Source of the DNA: Lithodes maja
Taxonomy: Eukaryota > Arthropoda > Malacostraca > Decapoda > Lithodidae
Length of the DNA stretch: 64,000 nt
Reading direction: 5' to 3'
Assembly (NCBI GenBank): GCA_037953745.1
Contig: JBAKBP010003179.1
Location: forward strand, 1 to 64,000
The position numbers and the translations under genes are program-made. Within the stretch, counting starts at the first letter, position 1. Each line of letters begins with the position of its first letter. Below the pieces are notes generated by a model that was not told the origin of the DNA, made no database searches, and worked only from the letters and a program-made list of their open reading frames with translations. Positions 48,701 through 63,700 of this stretch are shown in pieces.

Positions 48701-51700
48701 GGAGTGCGTGCGGAGTTACATGGAGGGATAGACAGACTAATGAGGAAGTAAGAAGGTGTGGTGTGGAGGTAGATGTGCTGGAAAGTGTGAAAAGGAACAA
48801 CTTGAGATGGTTCGGCCATATGGAACGTATGGAAAGCGAGAGAATGACTAAGAGGGTGTACGAGAGCGAGGTGGAGGGACAGAGGGGGAGAGGTAGACCG
48901 AATATGAGGTGGAAGGATGGAGTGAGGAACTACATGAACGAAGGCGGTGCTGGTTGGGAGGAGGGGCGTCGACTGACTGGGGACAGAGGTGCATGGGGGC
49001 GGTTCGTTCGTGGCCACCCCTTCGGGGATCACGGCGTCGGGCAATAGATAGATAGATAGAAAAAAAAATAAAAAATAAAAAATAAAAAAATAACGAACTG
49101 TGTAGTACAAAATGATCTCAAGGACAATGCCACTAACAAAATTGTGTTTCTGTCTCTTACCCTGGATACGTCTCTCCAGTTGATGTCAAACTCAATATTC
49201 TCATCACTGGCCCAGGAGATGAGGAACCTGGTGCGGAAGTTGCCCGGGGTGATGTCATAGCCAGCGTCCAAGATAATCTCTCGGTCCAGGGCATTCACTG
49301 GGGGGAGGTTTGTACATCAACAACACTAAACACCTCTTAATATAATCAATTATAAATTGTAGTTTGTATGATTACAAATCTCTGAGAGCTTACAAACTAT
49401 TGGTTCTAACTGGGTCCCTTTGGAAGCCCGAGCATCTGGTGCGGCTTCGGTCAACCGGACTCGGGACTGCTCGGCCAGACAGTCTGGGGAACTACAACAA
49501 CAACTGAGCATTAAAGAATTTAAGGAATAAGACTTTGTCCTGCATCTAAAACTGAATGTCATGTTGCTATTTTGAATTTGGTCACAAGAAAATGGAACTG
49601 ATGCTGCACTGAATCATGACAAATGAATGCCTGGGTGACCTAGATGTGTGTGAGTTTGTGTTTTGTTTTTGAGTGTTCATTGTTTTCTGTTGTGTTGTGT
49701 TGTCCCTGTTCGGGCTCTGTCTCGAGTCGGCCACCCCCGGGGAAAAAAAAAAACGGGGAATGGGCCTGAGTACAGTACATACATACATACCTGTATATAT
49801 ATATATACATACATACAAGCATGCAAGGAGTGTATGTATGTATATTACCTTTAATGATGGAGTGCCTTCTGGACTGAGCCGTGTTCCTGGTGAAGTTGAG
49901 GGTGATCCGACGTGAGGCTATATCCAAGTCGTACAACTCCAAGGTTCGCACCGTCTGCATCAACACACACAATGCAAAACAATATTAAATGGATACAAAA
50001 CACAATACCAAAGATAAATAAATGCAGAGTAACATCACATAATATAACAGTGGTGATGGGCTGGTCTATCAGAGTGAGAACTGAGCGATCTCTGCCATAC
50101 CCATAGCTTACTCTGACTGTTCCTTTTACTTATATATTTTCTAGATCTCACGTGACGGCGTCTCTTCCGTGGATTGACCTCCCAATCTACCAAGATTGGA
50201 AGCCAAAGCGTCACATTTTTCCTTTGCCCCTCAACTTTCTCTTCATAATTGCTGAGGGGCACAGGGCCCTGTGTGGGGCTTTGGTTTCCCGGGCGTTTAT
50301 GCACCCTCCTCAGCTCCCCGCCATGGAGTGGCTTCGGTCACCCAGGCTTTATTGTGGTCGGCAGGGAGGGTTCTGTGGGGTCGCTCGGTTATGGCCTTGG
50401 CCTTACTCGGGGCCTTGGGGCTGTTCGGCCAGGCAGCTTGGGGAACAACAACAACAACAACAACAACATAATATAACACATTAGAGAAACACAAAGGACA
50501 AATATGACAATGTAATTTAATTATCAATTATCCGTATTATTGGGACAATTATGTAACAATTAAACATAAATTATTTTTAACATCATTCATAACATCAATA
50601 ACCCCCAAATGAAATTAATGAAAGCATGTGATCCTCCCAGCATTCAAATCCAGGAAATCTTATACAGAACTTACACGCTCCAACCATTACACCATCAAGA
50701 CAGTTAAAAGTACAGCACATGACCGATAAATATCCATTTAACGAATACTGGATATCAATCTAATCATGTACCGTACCCAACTGCACTACATATAAAACAT
50801 AAAACAACATATAAAAGTAGCCTACTGTGTTATTAGTCTTGCATGGTTGCATGCTACACAATGTTGTTATGCACATTTTATATAGATTAATGTAAACATA
50901 GCCTTGAAATTAAGTGATAAACCAAAGCCTACCATAACAAGTCCTAACCACCCACCTCAACCTCTGTTTGTGATTTGTGATGGACTTCCTTGGTGTAGGA
51001 TATTCCAAATGGCCAGATGATGTTGTGGAACTCGAGGGATGTCCGCTGTTTGGTGATATCCCCCGCCAAAATTAATGTTACCCGGTCCGCCTTCACTTTG
51101 AAGGTGAAAGGAATGTACGTCACACCCATTTCCACCGCTACATCCCCAGATACTGGGAACTGGAAAGAGAAGAAGTAAAATTATTTAAAGAGAGACACTA
51201 AAAGAAGCCTTAATTGGGTTATTGCTATTCCAAATGGCCAAAATATGCATACGTGAATGAAAGAAAGTGTGAAGGTGTGTGATTTTTTTACTTATTTTGT
51301 TTTTAAGTTCCTTATTGATATTCCTTATTTTGCTGTTTATATATTTCTGTGGTACAAGGAGAGTAAGTTAAGTTTGCAGAGAGGGGAACATGAGGAAACA
51401 GAATTACAAAGGTTCCCGACGACCAACCTTGAAACCATAGTCGATAATAATTGGCTTCCCTTTGGTGTGCCTAGTGATGATCTGGAAGTTTCCGCGGTGT
51501 CCCGCATCCAGGAACTGATGCTTGAGGTTGGCGTGGACGGGACTGCGCTCCCAGGTCGTGCTGGTTTCGTTCCACCTTGGCCATTCCAGCTGATAGTCCC
51601 CTTCATACCCAACCTCCGTCAAATCCTGGGGAAGGAGCGTAAACAGAACCTGAGTTAGCTATATGATTATGTAATAATCTAATCTCTTAATTTCACTCCC

Positions 51701-54700
51701 AACACCAAACACCTCCCAATGAAATTAATGAAAGCATGTTATCCTACCGGGATTCAAACCTGGGTAACCACATACAGATCTCACACACTCCAAGCATTAC
51801 ACCATCAAGACAGTTAAAGGTTAAGCATATGACTACGACTTTATATCTATTTATCGAATACTAGATATCAATCTAGACTATTATAAGGACTCTATAATTT
51901 CATTTGTGTTCAATAATAATTCATATGGTTGCATACCCTATTAGGGCTCAAGACTGTACCTAAACTACATCAGTAGAATATTCAAACAAATAATAATTAA
52001 AGTATCTGCTTCAACAAAAGAGTACCTGTTTGAAGTTGAGTGTGAGCGGCTGTGAGTCCCACTTGAGCGATGAGGTGACTGTGATGGCTCCGTCATCAGC
52101 AGGGAACCCTTGTCCCAGGATGTTACCAGTGATAGTTGTTAGGTCACTACCAGTAACTATCGTTGTTCTGTTGTGTTCCAAAGTGTTACAAATATTTTAA
52201 GTCTCATTAATAGCATTGTGAGTATCATTAGCATCATTAGCAATGTACAGTAATCATTATTAGCACCATCATTATTTATCATACTAGGCCATATTAGGAC
52301 AAAAGTACTGTATATCATTAGCGTTCTCATAGGCATAATAAGCAAAATTATTAGCATCACATCAGCATTCTAAAATTAGTAGCATTAGCATTAACATCAT
52401 ATTATTTATTAGTACCATACTGTAAAGTTATGCTAGTCTCTTAGATCAAGGTCCTTGCATTTGTAAATAATGTTGATCAATCAACTCACAACCTTTAAAC
52501 TTTAGGTTAGCTTAAGTCAGATTCTGAGAGGGTATGATAAACATAATCAAATTGAATTAGCCAAGGTTAGATTAAATTACAGTGAGGCTAGTATAGGCTA
52601 CACAGTAATCAGGGTTTTAACCAGAGGGTTGAAATGACAAGAGGTAAAGTGGCCGGGAGTTGAACACATACAGGATTGAATGGAGATGGAACTATATCTG
52701 GCAAACAAAGAGCAACTCATACTTGAACCAATGGCGCTCCTCTCGTGTTTCATAATGTAGATCCGCTCTGTTGTTCTGCCATCCCTCTACCATAGGTAGG
52801 TCAAAGGTGAGGTGCCCGTCGACCGCGGCCCGATTAAACACCAAGCTGGAGCGGAACACTACCTGCTGGGGATCTGAGGCACCGCGCTTCCAATCCAGCG
52901 TCCCTGTCAGGTTAAGTTGACTGCCCTCCTTTAGCATCTGAGAGGGTGAAACAAGAAATAAATTTAAGAAAAATTTAACATGATAGCTCTTACATATCAA
53001 GTACAACCCCAATGTGGTATGTGTATACAGTATCGGAAAGACTGAAAAGAACAAGTTCAGTTCAACCCAAAGAGGTTGGGCTAGCGACCCTCCCACATGA
53101 ACAAGAACAAGCTAGATAATCGAAAGAATTGCCTCGAAATATGGAAACATATGCAGGTAATTAATTTGTGGCCACCCTCTTGGGGATCAAGGTGTCTGCA
53201 AAGAGATGGATAAATATAACCCAGGGCAACAGAAAGATATACAGCCCAGTACTTGGAAGCAGGGTGTTGCTCCCATCACTCCCCTATGGATCCTAGAGGT
53301 GCTATCATATACTGTGTACAAGCAACACTGGTATAATAATGTAAAACTTGCAAAATATACAAACCAAAAAAGGGACGACACAATATAAAGGCAAAAGAAG
53401 TTATCAATATTGCTACCGGTATGTGGAAATAACGCTTTAATCAAATGTCTAATGTCCGCCACTACAGTGAAGGGTATGGAAGATCATGCCTGTAAATCAA
53501 TAAACCTTTGGTGCACTGAGCAGGTGGCAAACCCGGCCATTCCACGCACGAGTCTAGTGTGCAACCCCTGCAACACGCAGCTGAACTTCAGAGGTTGAGT
53601 CTTGCCATGGAAATTGATTATGTGAGAATTACATTTTTAAATTGGATTACATTAAACTTAACAAAATCCTAATAATTTATTTTAATAAATTATTATTGGT
53701 AGTAGTAGAAGTAGTAATAGTTTACTGGGGAACCCACAGGGGGCTGTTCATATAAAAAAAAATATGTGATGTGAGCAGGAAAGATATCTAGTTGCTATAT
53801 TTACCTCGCCAGCAAAGCTATATCGTGATTGAGTAAGGTCGAGGGTGATGGTGGGCTTGATGACCAGGCGCGCCTCTGTCCGGGGCCTCCAAAGTGATGT
53901 TCTGCCGTAGCCTTGAACGTGATGGGGTCCAGTCGGGGCCACTGCAGGGACAAGCTCAGCTCACCAGGGTTAGAGGTCACCTGTAGCACCTTGCCTCTCA
54001 GGGACACACGGCTGCAAAAACATAGGTCAATAACAACATATACTGTATATGATTGCTAAATGACAAAAGAAATGTAAATAGGATTATATAGGGGCTTTGA
54101 TCAAGTTAGTTAGTTATGTAGAGAAGATAAACCAGACCACTGAGCTCCATACAGAACTCTCATAGGTCTGGCAAGTGATAATGTAAGTAGGCAAACTCTT
54201 GCTAAATATGTCAGAATGTGAGTTTCTAATTGTCAATTAGCCTAATTAAGTTCAACACTGCATTTCCAAACACTTCCTTTAACCTTAATGTATATATAGA
54301 ATATACTTATCCAAACACAACTGAAATCTCAAAAAATATCTTAAATAACCACAAATCTGAAAACTTATTTATTTTCAGGATTACTTCCGTACAATTCCAA
54401 TGATCATGAAACACAAGAGCCATTTAATTTCTATAAGAGATTACTAAGCGTCATTTAGCCCCTATACTGTACTCAACATTACTCTAGGACCAAATTCCTT
54501 GCAAAGCATCCACCAATAGACAGCTCTGAAACACAGTTAGAGAGACTTGACTAAATGGACCTAGGTATACTATGCTATGGTCACCACTCATCACTACTCT
54601 CTAAAAACACACAATACAATAATTCCTCACTTAAAATTGTAAATATAATTATGATCCTGAAAAACAAAGAGCAAGGTTATGGTCTTCGAAAGGGGTGAAG

Positions 54701-57700
54701 TCACAGAGTGTGAGGTGAAGCTGAACGGTCAGGCTATGGAGATCGTCAACTCTTTTAAGTATCTGGGCAGTGTGTTGAGTAAAGATGGGACTATGGATGA
54801 AGAGGTGCGGGAGAGGGTACAACAGGGGAAGAGGGTTGTAGGAACGCTAAAAGCAGTAACAAGAAATAGGGTGGTCAGTATGGAAGTGAAGAAGTCCTTG
54901 CATGACAGTGTGGTAATCCCGACACTGACTTACGGAAGCGAAGCATGGACGTTGGTTGAGAGACTCAGACCAAGAGTGAGAGCAGTGGAAATGAATTACT
55001 TAAGGAGTGCGTGCGGAATTACATGGAGGGATAGACAGACTAATGAGGAAGTAAGAAGGAGGTGTGGTGTGGAGGTAGATGTGCTGGAAAGTGTGAAAAG
55101 GAACAACTTGAGATGGTTCGGCCATATGGAACGTATGGAAAGCGAGAGAATGACTAAGAGGGTGTACGAGAGCGAGGTGGAGGGACAGAGGGGGAGAGGT
55201 AGACCGAATATGAGGTGGAAGGATGGAGTGAGGAACTACATGAATGAAGGCGGTGCTGGTTGGGGGGAGGGGCGTCGACTGACTGGGGACAGAGGTGCAT
55301 GGGGGCGGTTCGTTCGTGGCCACCCCTTCGGGGATCACGGCGTCAGGCAATAGATAGATAGATAGAAAAACAAATTATAAATTAAAACTACTATAAGTGA
55401 GCATTTTTGTTTTCTTTTCTTGCAATTACACTGTATGCAATATTTTTGTCTAATTTACAACTTAATACCTATCCAGAGTGATGTTTGGCATCCTCTACCC
55501 AACCTTAGCCATTTCTGTCTGTCTCTATTACTGTCCTACTTTTCCTTCTGGGGGCAGGAGGCTAGGAATCCTCCTCCCCTTGTAAAATATCCCAGACCCT
55601 GAGAATTAGAACCCTTGAATGTTGTTCTTGTTCGGGCTCTGTCTCGAGTCGGCCACCCCCAGCAATGGGGTATGTGCCTGAGCACATACATACATACAAT
55701 AATGAAGCATAAAAACTAAGTGCATTTTGTTCCCTAATTAATGAACAGTGTGATATTAAAACAACTTAATATTAGGCAACTTGAAGTGAGGAATGCCTGT
55801 AGATGATACTACAAGGTGCCATTGTAAAGGCTTATCCCTCAATACCTTCAACTGACCTGACCTGACTATAGAGGATACATGAACACTCTGCAAGTAGGCT
55901 CCCCACACTAAACAATATATAATGTCACATTGTCTTGCACTTACACAACAAAGACAATAACATAGTATCTTAAATGTGTTGGAACTGTGGTTTGCCCTTG
56001 AAAGATTAGTTAGCTAGCTCTGTGCTGCAGGCCTATTCTTATAAAGTACTAAAGTAGGGCTTAAGATTATTCAACAACTCAAGGTTACTACTTAACTCCT
56101 TCAACACGTTGGATGAATTGAACAGAGTCGCGTCTATTTACAGAAAGTCTCTGAAGATCATTGAAACCTGAGCTATTGTTCACCCTGTAAATAAGTGTTA
56201 CTTACTCCCAATACTCAAGGTTGCTGCTGAAGTTCACTGCTCCCTCTACATCAATCATATCCTGAGCATAGTTGTTGGTGAGGCTGAGTTGGAGGTTGTA
56301 GTTGATGTCTTGTGACCGCCCAACTTGACTGATGGTGAGAGCGATGTTCCCCTCCACCCGGCTAAAGCTGAGACTCTGGAAGTGGGCCTCCAACTGACCT
56401 GAGCCCAAGGACGTCTCCCAGTCCACCTTGAAGTAGTAAGGCGGTTGGAGTCGGCTGAGGAGAATGGGGTAAAATTAAATCAGGAGCGTTAAGACGGCAT
56501 AATTGACCACTTGCGAGTTTAAGGCTATAAGGAAGTTAGAGCCGTACACATTGATATCAAACAGAAATACAATAATGATGTAGGGTTTCTGATGGTTAAA
56601 AAGTGTTGAATTGGGTTTTATGTATTTATAAATGTATTACAACCTTAATTTAGCTTGTAATGCTGCTAAAGATCGATGTTTACAGTTCCAACTTCCTTAT
56701 ACTGTAGAACGAAACTCGCAAGTGGTCAATTGATCTCCTTTTATTAATGTGTTGTACTGTTGAATGATTACAGTATGTTTACTTAAAAATCAGGGTAAAA
56801 AGATGTGATGTAGACAAGAAGTATGGTAAGTATTCAATGTTTATAATATTATATTCCATACTTATTATTTAATATACTGTACAGTACATTTTTAAATTTC
56901 TTAGATTATAATAATGCAAAGAGACAGGTTTCTAGAACAGATAGATTTGAAATTAGAAAAGAAATTGATAAAAAATGGAACAATTTACTATAGATGTAGT
57001 TAGGGTACATGTAATTGAAAACTAGACTATAGGTCAATTGAGGATTGTTTATAGTCCACTGGCTTAGAGTACAAGAAAGCAGTGAAAGCCATTAAGCCGG
57101 TATCACACGAGAGCTTTTATAGTCAACATTCGATGATCAACATTTTTCTGGCAACAATTCTGAAACATTTATCACTGGTATCGGAAACTAGACTGATGAT
57201 GGATGAATTTAGACAACCAAAATATTTCAACGGTTTATCTTATAAGCTGCCAGACCAGTGTTGAGGATAATTGTTGAGGAAAAAGTGGTTGTGTGATGCT
57301 GGCTTTAGAGATGTAGGTTAAAATCCATTGCAGGCCTGTCTTTGAAAAACATTCCAAATATATTCCCCAAACGTCTTTTATTAAGGAATTGCAATATCAA
57401 TATAATATTGTAGGATATAGTCAGAAAACGTGACTCACTCAATCTGGACATCCAACTTGAGGTTATGGAAGCCCTGGTGTGGTGTGGCAATTTGAAAGGA
57501 GAACTTGAATGGCTGTCGATCCACATTAGTCAAGCCCAGTTGTAGAGTGTAGCTGCCTTCCTCTCCTCCAGTCTCCGGCATCACCTATATTATTAATTAA
57601 AATGTAAAACTTGCAAACTAAACAAACCAAAATTGGGACAAGGACAATATAAAGTCAAATTAAATTATCAAAATCGCTATGTGGAAACAACGCTTACTAA

Positions 57701-60700
57701 AATGAAAATTATTAAATAAAAGAACACAATCCACCACATAGGGTGTACATTACTACATGAGCAAGTTAATCTGTTTCCCAAGCAAACTAATCGCACATAT
57801 AACAACGCACTATCATCACGTTAAAGGAAGTAGTCAAGTTTGGGAAGTCCGGGACGTTCTGGCAAATTTTTACTAAACTCTGCATGAATAAAGAAACTAA
57901 ATGTTAAATGTCAAAATATTATTTAAAATCAAATTTGCAACATGACAAGACATTAACAATAGTACAAATTACAAATATTGGTAAGATATCTATACTATTA
58001 CAAAATAATATATAAAATACAGTACAGCACTCACTAACGATAGTGCTATCGGGTAGGTACCTGTAAGCATAGCATGCCTCAAGTGACCCCTATCAATAAC
58101 TACCCTACAAATAAGCTACATTTATAGCACAAATAAACTAAGGAAATCGCAAAAGTAAGCAATTGATACTATCGACAATGAATACATATAATATAAAGAC
58201 AAATAATTGCAAAATATGAAGTACCACAGATTTAAACAAAGAGTACTCTTTTAACAAGAACAATAAATTTAAAAAATCATCAATATTAATATTAATAATA
58301 GAAAAAGAAAAAGAAAAAGATAAACAATAAATACAGACAAAAAACAATAAATACAGACAAAAAGTAAGCAGAGGTTATACAAGAAACTTCAAGTTAAAAA
58401 TGCTTGATTAAAATTATTGATGTCAAATTTTAGAATACAGTCACAATAATTGACCCTAAAAAGATTAAATTTATGGAACAATTTACTTGCCTCAAAACCT
58501 CTGTCCACTAAGAGTCTGTATAGTAACCTAGCTCTAGCCCAAAAGTCATCTACTTTAGTGCAGATTTTACAAAATCTTATTAATTGGGAATAAAAACAAT
58601 TATAAGTTATTTTACTATCGATATTACTACTAGGGAAAGGAAAGTTTATTACGTTAAAATTAAAATCATCAACTTTGTGATATACTTTAAGTATGCACTG
58701 TTCATTAACAATCTCTATATTTATATCAAGAAAATTTTCAACTTTATAATTTACGTTACATTGTGTGAGGGGAATAGAATTAGGGTAAATAAGTTTAGCA
58801 ACTTGATTAAAATTTAACAAATTGCAAACAAGAATATCATCAATATATCTACTATTATTACTTAACAGTTTAGCAAGTGCTAATTTTTCTGGGATTTTAT
58901 TTTTCTTGCTACTGTCAACTAAGTCTTTTATATATTTAAATTCTAAAGCAAGCAAGAATAAGTCTGCAATTAAAGGGCTAGCATTTCCACCCATAGGAAT
59001 TCCTAATATTTGTTTGAAAATGTACGGCCCGAATCTAACATAAGTATTGAAAAGGAGGAATTTAAGGGCATCTTTAAGTTTAGTTCTATCAAAATATATA
59101 TATATATATATAAAAATATATATTAGAATGATTTTCAGTAGAAGCAGTAGTAATATTAATCATACACACTCAAATAAATTGCCTAGAGCTCTTACACATA
59201 CAACTAATGCAACATAATCCTCTCTCCCTCAAAATCATAAAAATTAATTCCCAGAAACAAAACCCCACGACATCTTACATGTAGACAAACCCCATATCTC
59301 TCTCCCTCTCTCTCTTGAACATCAGCCTGTCTGTGGTACTGACCGTGGTACTTGCAGAAGAGGTGACCCTTGTTGGTAGTGGTGTCACTGCGGAGCACCA
59401 GCTGGTTCTTGTATGCTTCGTTTCTCTCTCTGCTCTCTCCTCACAAACATATTCCACACTCATATACAGAGACAGACACAAACACAAATACACCCTTCAT
59501 ACACATACACACTCATCCACCCTTTTACTCACACATTACTCACTCTCTCTCTCTCTTTCTCTTCCCTCACCTGGACGTTAACCTGCCAGTCGTCTTGGTC
59601 CTGGTACTTGCAGAAGAGTTGACCCTTGTATGTGGTAGTATCACTGCGGAGGACTAGTTGATTCTTGTAGCCTCCCTCCCGAGCCTCACCCACCAGACTA
59701 AGGCTGGAGTGACCCAGACCTTCCCAGGGGGTGTCTAAGCTCCCCTCCAACTGTATAAGAGAGATGCCGTACAGTCAGGATCAAAAGTAATGTACCAATT
59801 TAGAACTTTGTATACATTTTGTTCTCGTTTTAACCTTAAATAAGAATAAAATACTTTGTTTGAATGAAACAGATGATGATGACGATGACAACTGAATACT
59901 GTATATATATACTCACATAAATATCTTTCCATTTGAATGAAAATTAACATTTAAATAAAGAGCTTACCAAGACTACACATAAATACAAGTATAAAAGTCT
60001 TACTATATAAATATATTACAGTACTGTACTTAAAAATAAATTTCCCATTTAACCCCTTCAATTAGAGATGCCAATTATTTTGTATTCAAGTTATCTCCAG
60101 GTAGATCAATTGACCACTTGCGAGTTTCGTTCTATAAGGAAGTTGGAGCTATAACCATCGATATTTAGCAGAATTACCAGCTATAAAATGGTCATAGTGC
60201 ATTCATAAATACATAAAACCCAATTCAACATACCTTTTATCCATTAGAAACCTAGATTATTATTGTATTTCTGTTTAATATCGATGTTTATGGCTCCAAC
60301 TTCCTTATAGCCTGAAACTCGCAAGTGGTCAATTGAGATGGTTTTAAGCCCCTTGATCCTTAGGCATCTTCTTTAAGCTCCAAAAATTAACCAGGCAGTA
60401 TTCAATAAAATATTTAATAAAGTAAAAGAACTTGTTGCCTGATTTAAGAGGTTAAAGAGCTTACCCATCTCAAACCATATGTAACTTACCACTTGTATGA
60501 AGTTATCCTGGAACTTGACTGAAGCATCGAGGACAATGGCTCCCTCCTGCCACGAGAGTCTGGCCATCACCCGAGACTTGAGGATGTCCACGGCCGTCAG
60601 CTGCCACATGAAGCTGCCACTCCTGATAACATAACATAACAGCTGACCAGACCACTTAAACAGTAGACCATTTCAACCAGTAGCTCTCAACCAGTGTCAA

Positions 60701-63700
60701 CCCAACCAATACTGTTATGAGGGCACTGGTTTCGATGGTCTTGGTTGAATTTGCACTGGCTTAAATCTACTGGTTGTATTGTTTAGATGGCTTTGGTTGA
60801 TTTGGCACTGATGATGATATGATGCAGTTTTTACCACCATGCACTCCCTGCTGAATAGCTGGGCTAGGGTGGATGCCCTGATGATCAGGAACTTCAGTGA
60901 ATAGTTGCCACAGATTGCTAGACTGCGCTGCACTGGCGTCTGTCAAATAGCACACTGGCTGGCACGACTCGAAACCTCAACCTTACGGTTTGCAGGCGAG
61001 TGCTCTACCAACCGTGCTACGGCCTGTGGTTTAAATTTACTGGTTGTGTTGTTTAGATGGCTGTGGTTGATTTGGCACTGGCTTAGATCTACTGATTTAA
61101 TGGCAAACTGGTTGAAATATCCAGGAACCAAACTAACAACAGACTGACCACGAAAATCCACAGGAGCTAACCAAAGTCCCCCAAAATACTCATCTTAGTT
61201 ATTCCTTTCTGTCAAAAGATTATTGTTCAAAGTTTCATCTTCTTTTACATTATCTTAACCCTCCAGCCCCGGCTATGTATTATATATATATTCCTCGAAA
61301 TCCGGTTGTTTTGGCCGAAAAACGTCTAGGCTAGGCTACCGTATATTCGTTAATCAGACTGCTTCCCGCATTCCCGCGCATCCCCAAGCGTAGCTGTGTT
61401 ATTTACCTGTAGAATGGCATTAAGTAGAGCTCTCTAAGTCAACTGGTTGAGCTGTGATGATGATTTCATTGGAGATAACTTTATGGCCAAAACAGCCACT
61501 TTACACCACTTTTCGATACTTAACAACAACATACAGGCACACAAGAACAAGCGACGCTCTCCTTCTTGTGGCCGGAGATGCGGAGCGTCGGTCCAGCCGG
61601 CTGTTGTTTACATGCGTCGGACTGACGCCGCGCACACGAAGCTCACAGGCTTTCAACCACTGGTACAATGTAGTACCACCCGGGTTCCTGGGGGCAAAAC
61701 ATAATGGTACACACGTGTACCATCCGAGTTTGAAGGGTTAAAGACAAAAATAACTAATATTCACAAGAACATATAAGTTACAGTAACCCTTAATTATTTT
61801 AAACATAAATATCTGGAAATTTTCAGTTATCTTAAATGGTTCTCTTTGCATTTTTTTAAACTCATTTTCACTGAGTTTGGCCTCTCTTGGTGCTTGCTTA
61901 TATCATATTAACACCTCTGCAGTGAACAGGCCTTAACCCTTTATTAGCGGCGCGCATCATATGTCGAGTGAAAGAAATTTGGACTATGTGGCGGCTCACA
62001 CCATAAGTCGTGTGGCAATTTCAGCACATAATGTTGCTGAGAGAGAGAGACAAGTGGTGGCAGGAGAGTAGCGAGCGTATGACTGCTCCAGACCACCGCG
62101 GTGGACCAACGGACATGAATCCCACCCTCCTCCACCCTCACTCGCTACATAGTGAAATGTATGGGGAAAGTACAGTCAGCCCCCCCAATACGCGATTCCA
62201 CAATTCGCGAAAACCCTAATACACGAGTGACCCCTCGAAAATAACATTAATTAATTAAACATTAATTACGCGAGGTGGTACCACAATACACGAATCGAGA
62301 GCTAAGAAGGGGCCAAATCCGCTATTCCCGCTTGATACGCGAGCACGTCTACGTTTCGCGAGGCCCAGGAGTAGCTCTGAAAAAAGAAGAAGACGGGCAT
62401 ACGCCTGCCTTCCCTCCCGCTTACCCTCCCTCCCTCCCTCCCACAGTCCCGCTCAAGCGTCATAGCCGTGCGGAGTGACCAAACGTTTGTAGTGCCTGCC
62501 ACTTTTTTCGCCATGCCACGCCAATATAAGAAGATAACACACAAAATGAAGGTGGAAGTGTTGGATAGCAAGAAAAAAGGAGAAGGAAACTGTGCAATAG
62601 GCTTGTCAGAGTAAACTGTTCGTACGATTTGGTCAGGGAGGGAGAAGTTGGAGAAAATCGTGAAGTCCTACGGTCCTAGTCCTAGTCCTAGCCTATCTTT
62701 TAAGGTAAGGTTTCATATTTTTATTCATTGTTCTTATTATATATAAGATATAGACTGTACTGTAGAGCCAAAAATGTCGAAAATAAGGCCAAATTTTTTG
62801 AAAATAGGCCATAATTGAGAGATGTCACCCATATCTAATTATTCCTATTTAAAGTTAGGTCCACAATACGCGGATTCCCAATACGCGATGCCTCCTGTCG
62901 CCCCTATTCTCGCGTATTGGGGGGGCTGACTGTACATGGTTTTTGCACTCGTGTTGCGCGGTTGTTGCAAGAAAACTAGCGGTCATACAAGGATCGTTGT
63001 GGTGTCATTGGAAAGCTCTGTTTATGCCCTTTCAGGGATAGATACTTGTTTTATGCTCTGGGTCTTATTTAGGCATGAAAATGATCACGTAAACAGCCCT
63101 ATTTTGGGTAAAAACACCCCGCTGGTGGCTACATATTATTTACCGCCTAGGCCGCTCGTTAGGTGTTAAGATACAGTAGCTTTTCTTTTTTTTTCTTTTT
63201 TTTCATGAGTTTAACCAGACCACTGAGTCACAATAAGAGACTCTCATTGGGCTACATAACTAAAATTCAAATGTAAAACTTGCAAAATAAACAAACCAAA
63301 ACTGGGATGAGACAATATAAACTATAATGGACAAGACAATATAAAGACAAAAGAAACTATAAAGACAAAATAACTAATTATAATGTAAAACTTGCAAAAT
63401 AAACAAACCAAAACTGGGACGACACAAGATAAACGCAAAGGAACTAATCAAAATCGCTATGTGAAAATAATGCTTAATCTATCTATCTATCTATTGCCTG
63501 ACGCCGTGATCCCCGAAGGGGTGGCCACGAACGAACCGCCCCCATGCACCTCTGTCCCCAGTCAGTCGACGCCCCTCCCCCCAACCAGCACCGCCCTCGT
63601 TCATGTAATGTCCGAAGGCATGTCCTTAGTCGGTCGTGGTTCGTCAACGTTGGTTCCGTCCGCATCCGAGGCTGTTCGTTCGTTTTTCTTTGCTTAGATA

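Noticed and set aside
58584..59043. Plus-strand ORFs opposite the Penelope-like reverse transcriptase
   Set aside because: AT-rich antisense shadows with no family features.
60955..61030. tRNA gene on the minus strand
   Set aside because: Same SINE family as above, with substitutions in the stems.
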